From contig ADNK01001601.1 in NCBI GenBank assembly GCA_000320545.1, positions 1-28,826 of the forward strand: a DNA stretch of 28,826 bases. The letters are read 5' to 3'. Positions 1 to 9,865 of this stretch are shown one piece after another (positions within the stretch are counted from its first letter, which is position 1; each line of letters begins with the position of its first letter). The DNA is from Bigelowiella natans CCMP2755 (lineage: Eukaryota; Cercozoa; Chlorarachniophyceae). Under the pieces are notes generated by a model. That model searched no databases and was not told where the DNA came from. It was given only the letters and a program-made list of their open reading frames with translations. The position numbers and the translations under genes are program-made.

Positions 1-1
1 T

Positions 2-1907
2 CCTCCTCCCCTTCATCGACGATGGCCTGCCTTCAGGTTCGGTGTTTCTCTGGAGGAGCAAATGAAGGAATGTCTGAAAGCTCGAGGGCTTCTGTGGCAC
101 CGCTCTTTCCTTCGCAACATCCAGAAGTACTTCAAGAATGTCATCAGACAAAATGATGACGACGACGACTTCGTTATCGCCTCTGCTGGCAGTCCTAAAT
201 TTCGTCGCAAGGAATCCGAGTTTCTCTCATCGAAGTTGACTGGGGCAGAGCGGCAAAACCTAATGATGGAGATCCAGGAGGCTCAGACTGCATGCGAATC
301 CAAACGGGATTTAATCCTTAATAAGAGAATAGAGGAAGCGGGTTTGGGGAGAAAGCACCTGATGGCGCTGATGCTTGAGTACAAGAGCTTACTTGACTTT
401 AGGAAGAAATCGTTCAATGTGGGTGGACCCGGGCGCCAGATGTTCTTCAACGCGAACGTGGATTTTCAGGAGATCTCTACTGCAGTTTTCCACGTAAGTT
501 CTCCAAAACGTGTATTCTGAGATGGAAATGGTGATTGATGATGATGATGAGGAGGAGGAGGAGGAGGAGGAGGAGGAGGAGGAGGAAGAGAATGGTGGTG
601 AGATGGAAGTTTCTTGGGAATTCCTTTAGAAATTATCCGTTGGTAAAGTCGATGTTTTTCATATAGAGTTGACAGCCATTATCTTCCTGAATTATGCATC
701 TAAAAGTTTACTCCGTCGTCCAAATAATAACCAGGCCCTTCTGAAGAACAACGAGTTTGAGCACGCCTTTAGAATATTGTAAACAAGCTTGCCCGTCTAT
801 CATATCTTCGAAGACCAAAGAGGAAAAAGTCCTCCTGGTCCTCCAAAAGTGCCTGCAGCTGTGCGGTTTAGCTGCAGAAAATAAGCACACAATATCAACC
901 CTCGAAAATCGTTTGCTTGTGCAATTACAAGGACCTTTGGAGTTTCCAGCGCCGGAGATGAAATCGGCGTCGGATCGGCGTTCAGATCGCTCGAGAGCAT
1001 TCCAGCTGGCCACAGCAATGCTAAAAGTTTGGCACGGGCCTGGTCAACTTGCTTTCTTCCAGAAAGGAAAGGAACTTAGCAAAGCTCTTCAAACACACAG
1101 ACGGTTTCTCCTGGCGTGTGCTCTATTCGGCCATTTCGATGTGTTTAGAGGATATGCAGCTAAGATGGACATGCCGCTCTATAAAAATCCCAAACTTCGT
1201 GAGCCTGCAATGACTTTCGTCAGAAACATTCCCTCGATAGCTTTGCTCTTCTGGTTGCGGCATGATTTAGGGCAAGACGTGAGTGCCAAGCAACAGGCCG
1301 AATGTATAAGGATTAACATCATAAAGACGCAGATGTCAAGGTACATAAGGAAAAATATTGGAGTCGAATATGGTGTCGCGATGAACATACTCGAGAATTA
1401 CCTTCAGCCCCTCATCACCCACAACGATTCCAATGCTTCCCCTCCTCCTCCTACTCTTCCCCTATCCTCATCTTCGTCGTTGTCGCAAAAGCTGCATCAT
1501 ATTGACAACACCAAATTACTTCGCGACTTTGGGGCCTTCCCAGCCCTTATGGATTTTGTGGTGTCATTTGGCTACCAGCATCGTCACAAATTTCTTCCTG
1601 ACGCGATAGCCCTTGCCTACCACATGAAATGCCAAAAAATCTTGCCACCACACTTCCCCGAAGGCACAATTATATTTCACTTGATACGTTACGGGATGGT
1701 CGATCCGAAGGAGATGCTCACACATTTTCAGGTAGGAAGGGAAGGGAGGGTGGGGGGCAGATTCAGCAGCGTGGTGACCACTGAATACTCGTAGAATTTA
1801 TTTGTGAGCCTTCATTTGGGTCCGAAGTCAAACGGAAGATAGCCGGCTGGGCGAACACTGCGACACTATGCGAGGAGTGGCAAAAACACTTGCAGTCTAG
1901 TGCGCTA

Positions 1908-1944
<37 letters not shown>

Positions 1945-2344
1945 ACTGCAATCTTGAGGACGATTGTGAGAGCGTTAATTGTTTCTTGGAGAGGGGTGGG
2001 GGGGGGGGAATCGGATCAGTAGCAGCACCGATTATTTATTGCAATATTCTTACCGGCGTTGCTGTGTTTGCTTGCGTTGTCAGGTGTTAAATCAAAGAAT
2101 GAGAGAAAAGTATCAAGTCTGTATCGACATGGGGTACAGGCTCCGAATGAATGAAATTCACAAATTAGGATACAAAAATGGCAACCTTCCAGATGGTATC
2201 GAAGTGAAGTCGAAGTATTTCGGTATTAAATTATATAACACTGATGCGAAGACGTACAAAGATGCTGCAGGTGTTCTGCAAGAATATGAGAACAGCACAG
2301 GTAAGGTAGAGTCATCCGCGGCTAGCGTTTCGACAGGTTTTTAA
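2..2344 (+). CDS. Unidentified protein, 3' part of a split gene (N-terminus outside window)
   Basis: I do not recognise the family. Three coding blocks are visible. The first (about 37-493, acceptor CAG at 34-36) is open to the window edge and ends at a strong donor, CAC|GTAAGT, in phase 0. The second (735-1731) ends CAG|GTAGGA in phase 0. The third (2084-2344, acceptor TTGTCAG) ends at TAA. The protein is soluble-looking and helix-rich, with Ser and Pro runs around 1437-1480 and no membrane segment or catalytic motif I can name. One oddity: the only good acceptor for block 2 (734) opens a frame that stops at TAA 780-782, while the long frame running to 1731 is shifted by one base, so a +1 change within about 735-780 is needed. 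Intron 2 (1732-2083, 352 bases) holds a CTG run. The gene is surely coding over 790-1731 and 2084-2344; exact splicing of the 5' part is unsure. Confidence 0.7.
549..595. repeat. (AGG)n microsatellite inside intron 1 of the first gene
   Basis: About 14 near-perfect AGG units follow a short ATG/GATG run, between the donor at 494 and the acceptor at 733-734. Confidence 0.95.
1911..1943. repeat. (CTG)n microsatellite inside intron 2 of the first gene
   Basis: About eleven uninterrupted CTG/TGC units lie in the 352-base intron 1732-2083. A G9 run follows near 2000. Confidence 0.95.
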
Positions 2345-3040
2345 ACTGAGAGCGCTTCGAATACTTCAAATCAAGAGAAAGGGGAGGTGGAAAGAATACA
2401 AATGGAAGAATAGTTGCAAAACCTTCTCTTCCATTAGATGCTGCATGCTAGCCGGACAAACCATCTATTCATAATGGTTACTTTCAGTCGTAAAACGCGT
2501 TTTTTTGGGGCATCGACATAGAGTCGCACAGGAATGCACACATGTGCTCATGTACACATCCCGACCATGTGCGTTTTGTTAGCTATGAATGTCTAGTGTC
2601 TGCAGCACAGGCACTCTATTAATTGTGCCATGACACATCACATCTGTCTGCTACGTCTGCTGGAATGGTCTCTAGCAGCTGCTCGCGCGCTAACTCCACA
2701 TGGTCGGCCAGTGAAATCTTTCGCTGCCACGGGCCTGACACAGAATGCTGCACGTCGTCTAGAAGTGTGAGATGGACAGATGTGATGAAGTGATTAAATC
2801 TTTTAGACTTGTGTCGTGCCTCTTTGTGCTCTTCTTATCTAGACTTAGCCTGAGTGTTGAGCAGGTGAAATGCGAATGCTAGACACACAGCTCGCAGCGC
2901 AGGCGTCGCGCCACACGTGCGTGGTGATTCCCGCCTTGCTAGCTTGCTTCATCAGTTTGTAAAAGTTTTCAGCAAGCTAGGCTGATGGCTGACTTGAGCC
3001 TTGCCATCATCTGAGAGTTGTGATGCCTCTAGTTGCTGCT

Positions 3041-3073
<33 letters not shown>

Positions 3074-4397
3074 TGCTGCTGCTGCTATCATTGCTCCCAA
3101 AGTTCAATGGGCCTGCTGCATGATGACCATCTGAACTCTCCTTTCTAGCTTTGTCACCGGCCGACACTGTCTCAGCCATCCATCATCATTAATTCCAGGT
3201 GCACAGGAGTCGATGTTCTTTCTTCGGAGGTGAGGTGCAGCTGCTGCCTCCGGCCACACCAGCACGCTTAACCTTTCCCTCAAGCATCACGATTGTCAGC
3301 CGGTGAAGGGTTCGTCCACACTTTCCGGTCCTGTTCCACGTGCGTGAGTACATGAACGTGAATGAACGAAACATTGAAAAGTTGATGACACAATTTGATG
3401 CTCAACAACCCGATTTAGCGATGTGCAGACAACACACGCTGCGCGCTGCCAACGCGAAGACGCGCCTGTCAACACACGTGCAGAGCGGAAAGGAACCCAG
3501 AACGATGAATGCATGTGACATCGAAACACGTGTTTTCAACCTTGAAAGCATCGGACGCCGGATGATCTAGTGATCGATGCCTGGGGATGTAGCCCAGGCT
3601 AGCAGGAAACGATCTGGAAATTCAGGAAATTCCAATGTCCAGTGGAAATGGCTGAGACTAGACTGAGGTTGCATGCAGGGAGAAAACACCTGCCTCAGCA
3701 AAATGGAGGTTCGCATTCTGCCCTTACTTTGGTGCGACACTTTGCGAGTTGAGAAAAACTCGAGTGATCATCTCGAGTTGCCCCTGCGCTGCATGTGGTG
3801 CTCAGCTGCCAATTGAAAAACTCGAGTGACTCTCTGTGCATGTTCAGAGCACAGCATCACCAAAACATGGCACAATGTGGATTCTGCGACTGTTCAGCAT
3901 TGCCCACGCTAGCACGCTGACACTGACTCAGGATGCACGCTGAACGCGCGTGCGTGGTGCCCGCATGCAATGAACATTGAACAGCTGCATCATGCAGTTC
4001 TCATCTGGTGCGATGCGTGATGGCCAGAGCCTGTCATCCAGGCTCGTTGTACAGAGTTGAAATTCTGAATGCATGCATTACAGGGACCACATAGTCCCTG
4101 TACGTGCATGCCATCTGCGACATGGACATCACCTACTTCACATGTGCTGCAACCACATGTGTGCCACACATTTTGGCACATGTGTCGTGGCTTGTTTGGT
4201 GCATGCTAGCAATGACAGCATGTGTGGATGTGAACAGAGCATGCGTGCTTTCCAAGTGCATGTGGTGTGCATGGGTACATGTGTTCCTTACGCGTACACG
4301 TGTGGGGACTACGCAGTCCCTATAGCATCGCATGTGCGCCGCTTTGCGAAACAGGACAGCGCAGCTGTGCTGCAACATATAATTTGTGAGACATGCA

Positions 4398-4428
<31 letters not shown>

Positions 4429-4537
4429 ACATGCATGTGCACGACGCAACATGTTGTGTCCATGGTTAGCATTTTGGTAATGAACGTGCTGAGACACGTG
4501 CCTTTTTTTAGCAAACACTCTTCAAAAACCAGAGATT
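2345..4537. other. Palindrome-rich intergenic spacer between convergent genes
   Basis: No coding exon with usable splice signals was found here. The spacer is rich in CATG, CTAG and TGCA palindromes such as GCTAGC, CACATGTG and TGCATGCA. It holds an interrupted CTG run at about 3042-3087, repeated CTCGAGT boxes at 3755-3830, a pair of matched hairpins at 4079-4102 and 4305-4320, and a (GT)n run at 4401-4428. Short open frames on both strands here are made of these repeats (Cys/Val, His/Thr or Ser runs) and look like chance. Confidence 0.75.
4401..4428. repeat. (GT)14 microsatellite
   Basis: Uninterrupted GT dinucleotides, flanked by ACATGCACAC on one side and TACATGCATG on the other. Confidence 0.95.
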
Positions 4538-5421
4538 TCATTGTTCATCGAGGACAACTAGAGGCCGGCCTTTTCGTCTCCTCTTTGAGGCTCGGGGACG
4601 AATTTCACGAGTGCTGTACAAATCGAGAGAAGAGGTGGCGGTGGTGGAGATAGGGGGATGGATCTGTTGTTGTTGCTGGGCATAATCGGCAACAATGTCT
4701 GCAATGCGGAGTGCATCGGGTAGGGGAATCTTCACAAAAACTTTTGTCGTCAGCACAGCCTGCACTCTCTTCGAGAGTCGCCTGTTAGGCATGCATGGCA
4801 CAGAAGTTATTCAACGCATGGAGTGTGCATTCAGAATCTAAAGAGAAAAACGGATGAAAACTCACTTTTGAAACTGGAAACGCCACTTCGTCATCAGCTG
4901 TTGTTGTATTATTTTCCATGCATCAGACAAGCAACTCGGTTCAACACATCTTTGAAAAATTTCCAAAGCTGTAGAATAGTTATATCCCATTTCTCCATTT
5001 TTTTAAAATAAGAAACCTCAGTGACTTTAGCTGCCTCGACTCCGAATGAGGATGCGAGCTTGAATGGGGAGTCACCGTAGGCATTGCGCAAGTCAGGATC
5101 TCCTTCCAATGTTATCAGTGAAAATTTTCATCACTATAATCAAATTTTAATTGATTCCGAAATCTATTGGCATTGTAGCGGAAATCGCTCAATTTTAAAA
5201 TAACGTCAAGATTTCCATCATATCAGTCTTAGTGTAGTGTGCTAAATCGATTGGTTACGGCCCTGATCGTTCAGGTAGTCACTCTCTATTCGACGTGAAT
5301 AACTACCTCTCTTCTCCAATAGAAGCAAAACCATTTTTGAGAAAAGAGACTGCACGGCAATGTGCATTGGTGTGTAACCGTCGGATGTTATAGAGTTCGC
5401 ATTCGCTTCTACAAGACAACG

Positions 5422-5457
<36 letters not shown>

Positions 5458-6582
5458 GAACATCAACATCTGCATTCTTTACACCATCGTTCCATAATTA
5501 AAGCTTATGTCCAACAACTTTGTTCAAGGAGCCTCTTCGCTAGGTCGATGCCACGAGATTGGAGGCTTTTGGGTCGTTTGATGTCGGCGATAAGATGCAG
5601 AAGTGAACCTCCAGCTGACACCATTCGATGCTCCTTCGTGCTTTCAAAATCTGGAGGGAGGCCATTTTCGAGCAAGTATTCAGCGCAGGCAACCTAGTGT
5701 CAGATATCAGGTTGATTTTTGGCCCACATATAAATGTGTTGCCTGGATAGTGCGTTTTGTGAGTGGTAGGTACTCTGGCCTCCGGTGAGCAGCGGGAGCG
5801 ATCTATCCGACCTCTCTCCCAGTCGTTTGGTTTCGGCAGTACCCATCGATGATTATTCAATACAGCATTTGCAGTTTCCTGAACGGTCAATCCCCAAGCA
5901 GCTTTGCAGTCCTCTAACTCCTAAAAATCGGATCGAGCAACGTCGTAACACAATTTGACTTCTGCTTTCTTGGGCACGGCAATGAAAACCAGCTTACATT
6001 CAGGATCCGAGTCTTGCCAAGCCGCACCTCCCTACTGAGTAGAACAGCTAAGGGGCAATAAGGAGGGGAGGCCGCGGCGGTTTGCCGGGCAGGAGGATCC
6101 ATCCCTATCCCCCTCCTACACACACAGTGGCACAAAATGTACACATGGTTGGTTCTGCTGGGCAATTTTACATCGCGACTTTGACCTCCTTCCCTTTACC
6201 AGCAAAGTTTTGCCTCAGGGCAATAGGTGCTCCTGGCTCAGGCCATTCCACCACAGAACCGCCCAAAAATCGTCAGGCAAATTTCCAACAAATAGCTTCA
6301 CGTACCCTCACCGTGTTTCTCGCCACGCAGAAGGAAGAAGGTACCCCCCCTTATCGAAATAAGATCGGCTGGAATCTGGCGAAAACGCCTAGGTTGAGAC
6401 CGATAGAATCGCTGAAAAACGAAGGAGTTACTACCTCAAATGGCGCAGGAAATTTCAAGGCGGATTTCTTACTTACCCCTCCGTGGACCGACGTGTGAAC
6501 CAGAATCACGTGCGAATTCAAAGGAGAATTCGTTAAAGCGACATCGTGTTAGAGAAGTCTCAGGGCCAAACCAATGTACCAT
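4538..6582 (-). CDS. Ankyrin-repeat protein, about ten exons, about 385 aa
   Basis: Proposed exons on the minus strand: 6582-6477, 6411 or 6368-6312, 6232-6200, 6104-5998, 5920-5774, 5693-5519, 5408-5307, 5102-5017, 4968-4866, 4781-4538 (TGA). ATG 6582 has an in-frame TAA just upstream and a purine at -3. From 6232 to 5017 all phases agree. The exon 5693-5519 gives a helix pair with GGSLLHLIAD. The next two exons give two clear ankyrin units, DGYTPMHIAV followed by LLLLEKRGDPDLRNAYGDSP. Ankyrin repeats bind protein partners; the partner cannot be told. The C-terminal exon has KIPLPDALRIADIVADYA, a Gln run, and a basic RPRASKRRRKGRP stretch that could be a nuclear signal. Weak points: the junction 5017/4968 is out of phase with canonical GT-AG (phase 0 leaving, phase 1 entering), and the second exon has two possible acceptors. 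Introns hold a (CA)n run and poly-Y tracts. Confidence 0.75.
5426..5452. repeat. (CA)n microsatellite in an intron of the ankyrin gene
   Basis: On the coding (minus) strand this is a (TG)n run just upstream of the acceptor TTGTAG that precedes the ankyrin exon starting at 5408. Confidence 0.9.
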
Positions 6583-7083
6583 TTCCTCAGCGACGAATTA
6601 AGTAAGAAAATCGTGTTTGTAAGGGATTATTTACCTACGTCATTACAGGAAAGCTTACGTTTTTGAAAACAGTGCGGCGTTCACCATCACGCGGTGTCAG
6701 TGCATAGAAAACATTTTCAGATCAGAATTGTCTGCATTTCCTCGTAAATGATCTCGAAATATAAATTAAAATTGGAAAATTTATTGTCGCAATTACAAAA
6801 TATGTTTATATTCGTACGTATTTGGAAACATTTTGCTGCCTGCAAATCGGTTTACACATAGCGTCCTCACTTTCTGGCCCCCTCCCATTACTCTTATCCA
6901 AGACACCTAATCTATAGGGAGTCAAAGGTTAGGTATATGACACAAAACACTTGGAATAGAATGTTGGTAGGGTTTGACTAATTTTTAGTTGCTTTTCGAA
7001 ACCACTTTTATCGAAATCTTTTTTTTTTATAAACATTTATTGCTTCCCAGGTACCTTAACACCTCAAATCAAAGAAAAGCGCG
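6583..7083. promoter_or_regulatory. Divergent intergenic region between ankyrin gene and membrane-protein gene
   Basis: This 500-base AT-rich stretch separates two divergent start codons (ATG 6582 on minus, ATG 7084 on plus), so both promoters must lie here. An acceptor-like TTGCTTCCCAG at 7041-7050 suggests a 5'UTR intron for the plus gene. A minus-strand exon-like block (6720-6659, donor AAC|GTAAGC) has no usable acceptor. I see no TATA box or other element I can assign with confidence. Confidence 0.5.
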
Positions 7084-9865
7084 ATGCTGCGCACATTTGA
7101 GAAAGGAGTGGGTTTCCCCATTCGTGCAGTAGTACGTTACTACGCCACAATGTTCTCGGCGTCCGGTATGCTTTCCAATTCGAACGCTAAGGAATACAAC
7201 GTTTATACGTCCAACAGCTTCATTGCCATCTGTGGAATTGCTTGGTAGTAGTAGTAGTAGTAGTAGTAAGTAGTTAGTGGTTGTAGTTTACTGGTGCACA
7301 TATGGAACGGAGTACTAGGATATTCTACTTAGAGAGGGGAGGGGATCTTAAAGTAATCTCATCGTTACTCTCCCCTGAAGCAATGATATTTATCAGCGTC
7401 GGCACGGCTATCGCAATGACAGTGACAGCAAGATTCTTCCTTCCGTCCTACATGAGCGTAGCCTATGGAGCTTGCATCCTACTTGTGGTAATTTTTTATT
7501 TTTAAATCCTCTTCACTATCCCTCCAATTGTAGTAGTGCTTCACTTTGAAAGCTTACCTGAGTACATTCCTATCATTAGCCATTGGCATACCGGGCTCTT
7601 GGAAGCATGTGGATTCGCTTCTGTAACTTGATGATTTCCTCCCGCTGTTCCGTGTCTGCCCCCTCGAAGACCCTCTCACAAAACGGAAGCCGCGTTTCCC
7701 CGAGGGCGAGCGAAAAGTTCTGGGGATGGTTTATCATCATGCAGGTGATGCTCGTAGTCGCCTTCTGGTCCGCAACCCTCATCAACGCCAATGGCTTCAA
7801 TTCGGAGGCTTTATCTCTGCTCCTGAGCTTTGGCTGTTTCAATGCCCTTTGTGTTGCGGTGATCGTTACCCATGGGATCGGTGGTCGTCTCAAGCACGCG
7901 GGCTACAAATTTTACCAGCCCTTCGAGGGTGGGATCGTGTTCTGTGTACTGCAGGCAATCAGCTGGGCGCTCTTTTCCCTGTCCCTCTTCTTCCTTCTCA
8001 TGCATATCCTCGTGACATCCGCAAATCTGTTGCAGTTTTGTGGTCACTGCATCCTCAAGGCGCAACTGGGGCAGTCGTCAATTCTGTTCGGTGCTAGCTC
8101 TACCGGGGTGGTTTCCGAGATCCTGATGGTGCTCTCCCTGCTCGTGTTTCATGGGGACGAGATTCCAAAGAAGACTTTATCCAAAATTCGTAGAGCCTTC
8201 TCATCGCCTTCCCTGGCTTCACTCATCGAGGAAGATTCCCCTTCTTTCGCGAGGCACAGAGCAAAGAAAGGCTTCGCCACTCCTACTTTCGCGCGTCTCC
8301 ATCCTAATCATGAGGAGGCAGGCCTGCGGTGTCGTGGTAGCAACAGTGTGCACCGCAGCCCTTCTAGTCCAAGTATGTATATGCCTCCATTGCCCCCCAC
8401 AGTATCGTCGGCGTCATTAAAGAGGCGGTTCTCATTCAAAGGCTCTGACCAAAAAATGGTTGTGGGTGGTGCTGCGCCACATTGGGAAGTGATCAGGGAG
8501 GAGAAGCATCGGCAACGGCGCTGGTTGCCCTCTTCTCGCGGCCTCGACAATTGGGGTGACGAGGTTGCTTCTCCGATGGTCGATCTCATTGGGGGGGCAG
8601 CAACAGAAGAAGAAACTCGTCGTTCAGAGCTGGCACGCAAAGGGCGAATCAAGGGCCTGAGCAACTGGGAGGTGGAGCTTCCGGTGAATGTAACCAACGA
8701 TTCGGCTCTGCATATGGTTGCTGCCAAGCTTTCCATGGTCTCCTGGGAAGCACACTTACGCATTCTCGCATTCATTCCCATCAGCATTGCCCTAAGCTGC
8801 CGTATTGCTCAAGGCTCAAACAACTTTGTGCTCATGAGCGTGGGTTCGATCTTCGCGGTCATCCTGTTCTCTGTCCTATTCCTCGGTAGAATCGCGCTAC
8901 TTTCTTCGCGAAGCAGCCTCCTCAACCAGCACCGTGGCGGTCATCGCCATCGCCGTCATCATTACCCAAAAGGAAAAGCAGGCCATCGCCGTGGTCTGTG
9001 TGATTGGGACTTTCTCGAGGATCTCGATACCGATGACTTCGTTCCTGACGAAGAGGAAGAAGCCGAAATTCGCAGCGACGCACGACATTCGATTTCGCTC
9101 TGGGATTCAATGGATGCCGCCACTTCCCTTTCTGCTCCCCAAAATGATGATCGTGTAAGAACCGATCGTCATAACAGGCATGGTATTGCGATTTGGGGGG
9201 GCGATTTCGCTGACGTCAGTGATGATCATGAAAATGAGCAAGGAATTGACAGCAATAACGCCTCCTATCGTCGCAGTGACAACCGAAATAAGGGGTCTCT
9301 GGGAAACTGGGACTACTACGAGCACGTCTCGTCTTCCCTCTCGTCGCTGCCACCAAGGCATCGCCACTGCGAGAAGAAGAAGAAAAAGGCACAAAAGTTG
9401 CTGGGAAACTGGGACTTTCTCGATAATGTGCAGGAAGAGGAGGAGGGGGAACAGATTACCAGGGATTTCTGCAAGGATGCATCGTCAAAACGATCCCTTT
9501 CTCTCTGGGACTCGATGGCCACCGTTGAGGAGGTCACAGCCACAGCTGCAACCCAATCATCCTCGACCAAGAAACGGCGTCGCCGGCGCCGCGGGCTAGA
9601 CTCCTGGAAAGTCTTCGATGATGAAGAAGTGGAAGAGGAGACGGAGGCATACACATTTGGCCTTAACCTTTTGATCTCTTCACCTTCTGCTACTCCAGTG
9701 AATGTTGGCACATCGAGGATGTTGTCGCTTTGGGACACAATGGAACCATTTCAGAGCGATTTGCTGCCGCCTCATGACCATAAACGGCAGAGAAAAATCT
9801 ACCGGAAAAGAAATCTCGGGTCCTGGGACTCATATGACAACGTAGATAGTCTCCTCAGTTTTTAA
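7084..9865 (+). CDS. Multi-pass membrane protein with eleven LxxW-acidic motif repeats, 871 aa
   Basis: Three exons in agreeing phase: 7084-7244, 7319-7487, 7580-9865 (TAA). ATG 7084 is preceded by an in-frame TAA at 7057. No known family is recognised. Hydrophobic segments lie near residues 43-60, 74-94, 158-179, 188-208, 228-257, 277-300, 501-523 and 525-550, so this is an integral membrane protein with a long loop (about 300-500) and a long charged tail (about 550-871). Loop and tail carry a repeated motif: a basic cluster, then Gly/Ser-Leu-x-x-Trp-Asp/Glu-x-aromatic/Met, then acidic residues. The Trp codons start at 8552, 8666, 9005, 9101, 9194, 9308, 9410, 9506, 9605, 9731 and 9824 (residues 435 to 859). 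Examples are GLDNWGDEV, LGNWDFLDN, LSLWDSMD and LGSWDSYDN. Such spaced short motifs usually act as docking sites for one partner in many copies, for example a trafficking adaptor; that is inference. AATAAA at 9943 is a possible polyadenylation signal. Confidence 0.8.
8543..9842 (+). repeat. Eleven degenerate protein-coded repeats with core LxxW[DE]
   Basis: Each unit is about 10-13 residues, spaced 30-110 residues apart, and preceded by Arg/Lys-rich sequence such as KKRRRRRRGLDSWK or KRSLSLWDSM. Two sub-types interleave: L-G/D/S-N/S-W-D-F/Y (nine-residue class with Asn) and S-L-S-L-W-D-S/T-M. The DNA of the units is diverged, so this is old or selected repetition and not recent tandem slippage. 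Confidence 0.8.

Noticed and set aside
2952-3179. Minus-strand frame with a poly-Ser tract
   Set aside because: The Ser run is just the CTG/CAG microsatellite; flanks show no splice sites and the surrounding spacer is non-coding in character.
4073-4541. Several short frames on both strands with Cys/Val or His/Thr runs
   Set aside because: They translate the (GT)n tract and ACATGTG palindromes; similar frames appear at every CA/GT repeat in the window.
6247-6303. Minus-strand peptide KLFVGNLPDDF resembling the RNP2 motif of an RRM domain
   Set aside because: It lies between two in-phase exons of the ankyrin gene, has no following RRM structure, and stops soon after. Treated as chance intronic sequence.
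6082-6498. Plus-strand open frame of 138 codons
   Set aside because: It is antisense to a series of in-phase ankyrin-gene exons and has no recognisable domain.
6659-6720. Minus-strand exon-like block ending in a good donor AAC|GTAAGC upstream of the ankyrin start
   Set aside because: No AG acceptor precedes it in any open frame, and the downstream ATG at 6582 has an in-frame stop upstream and a good context.
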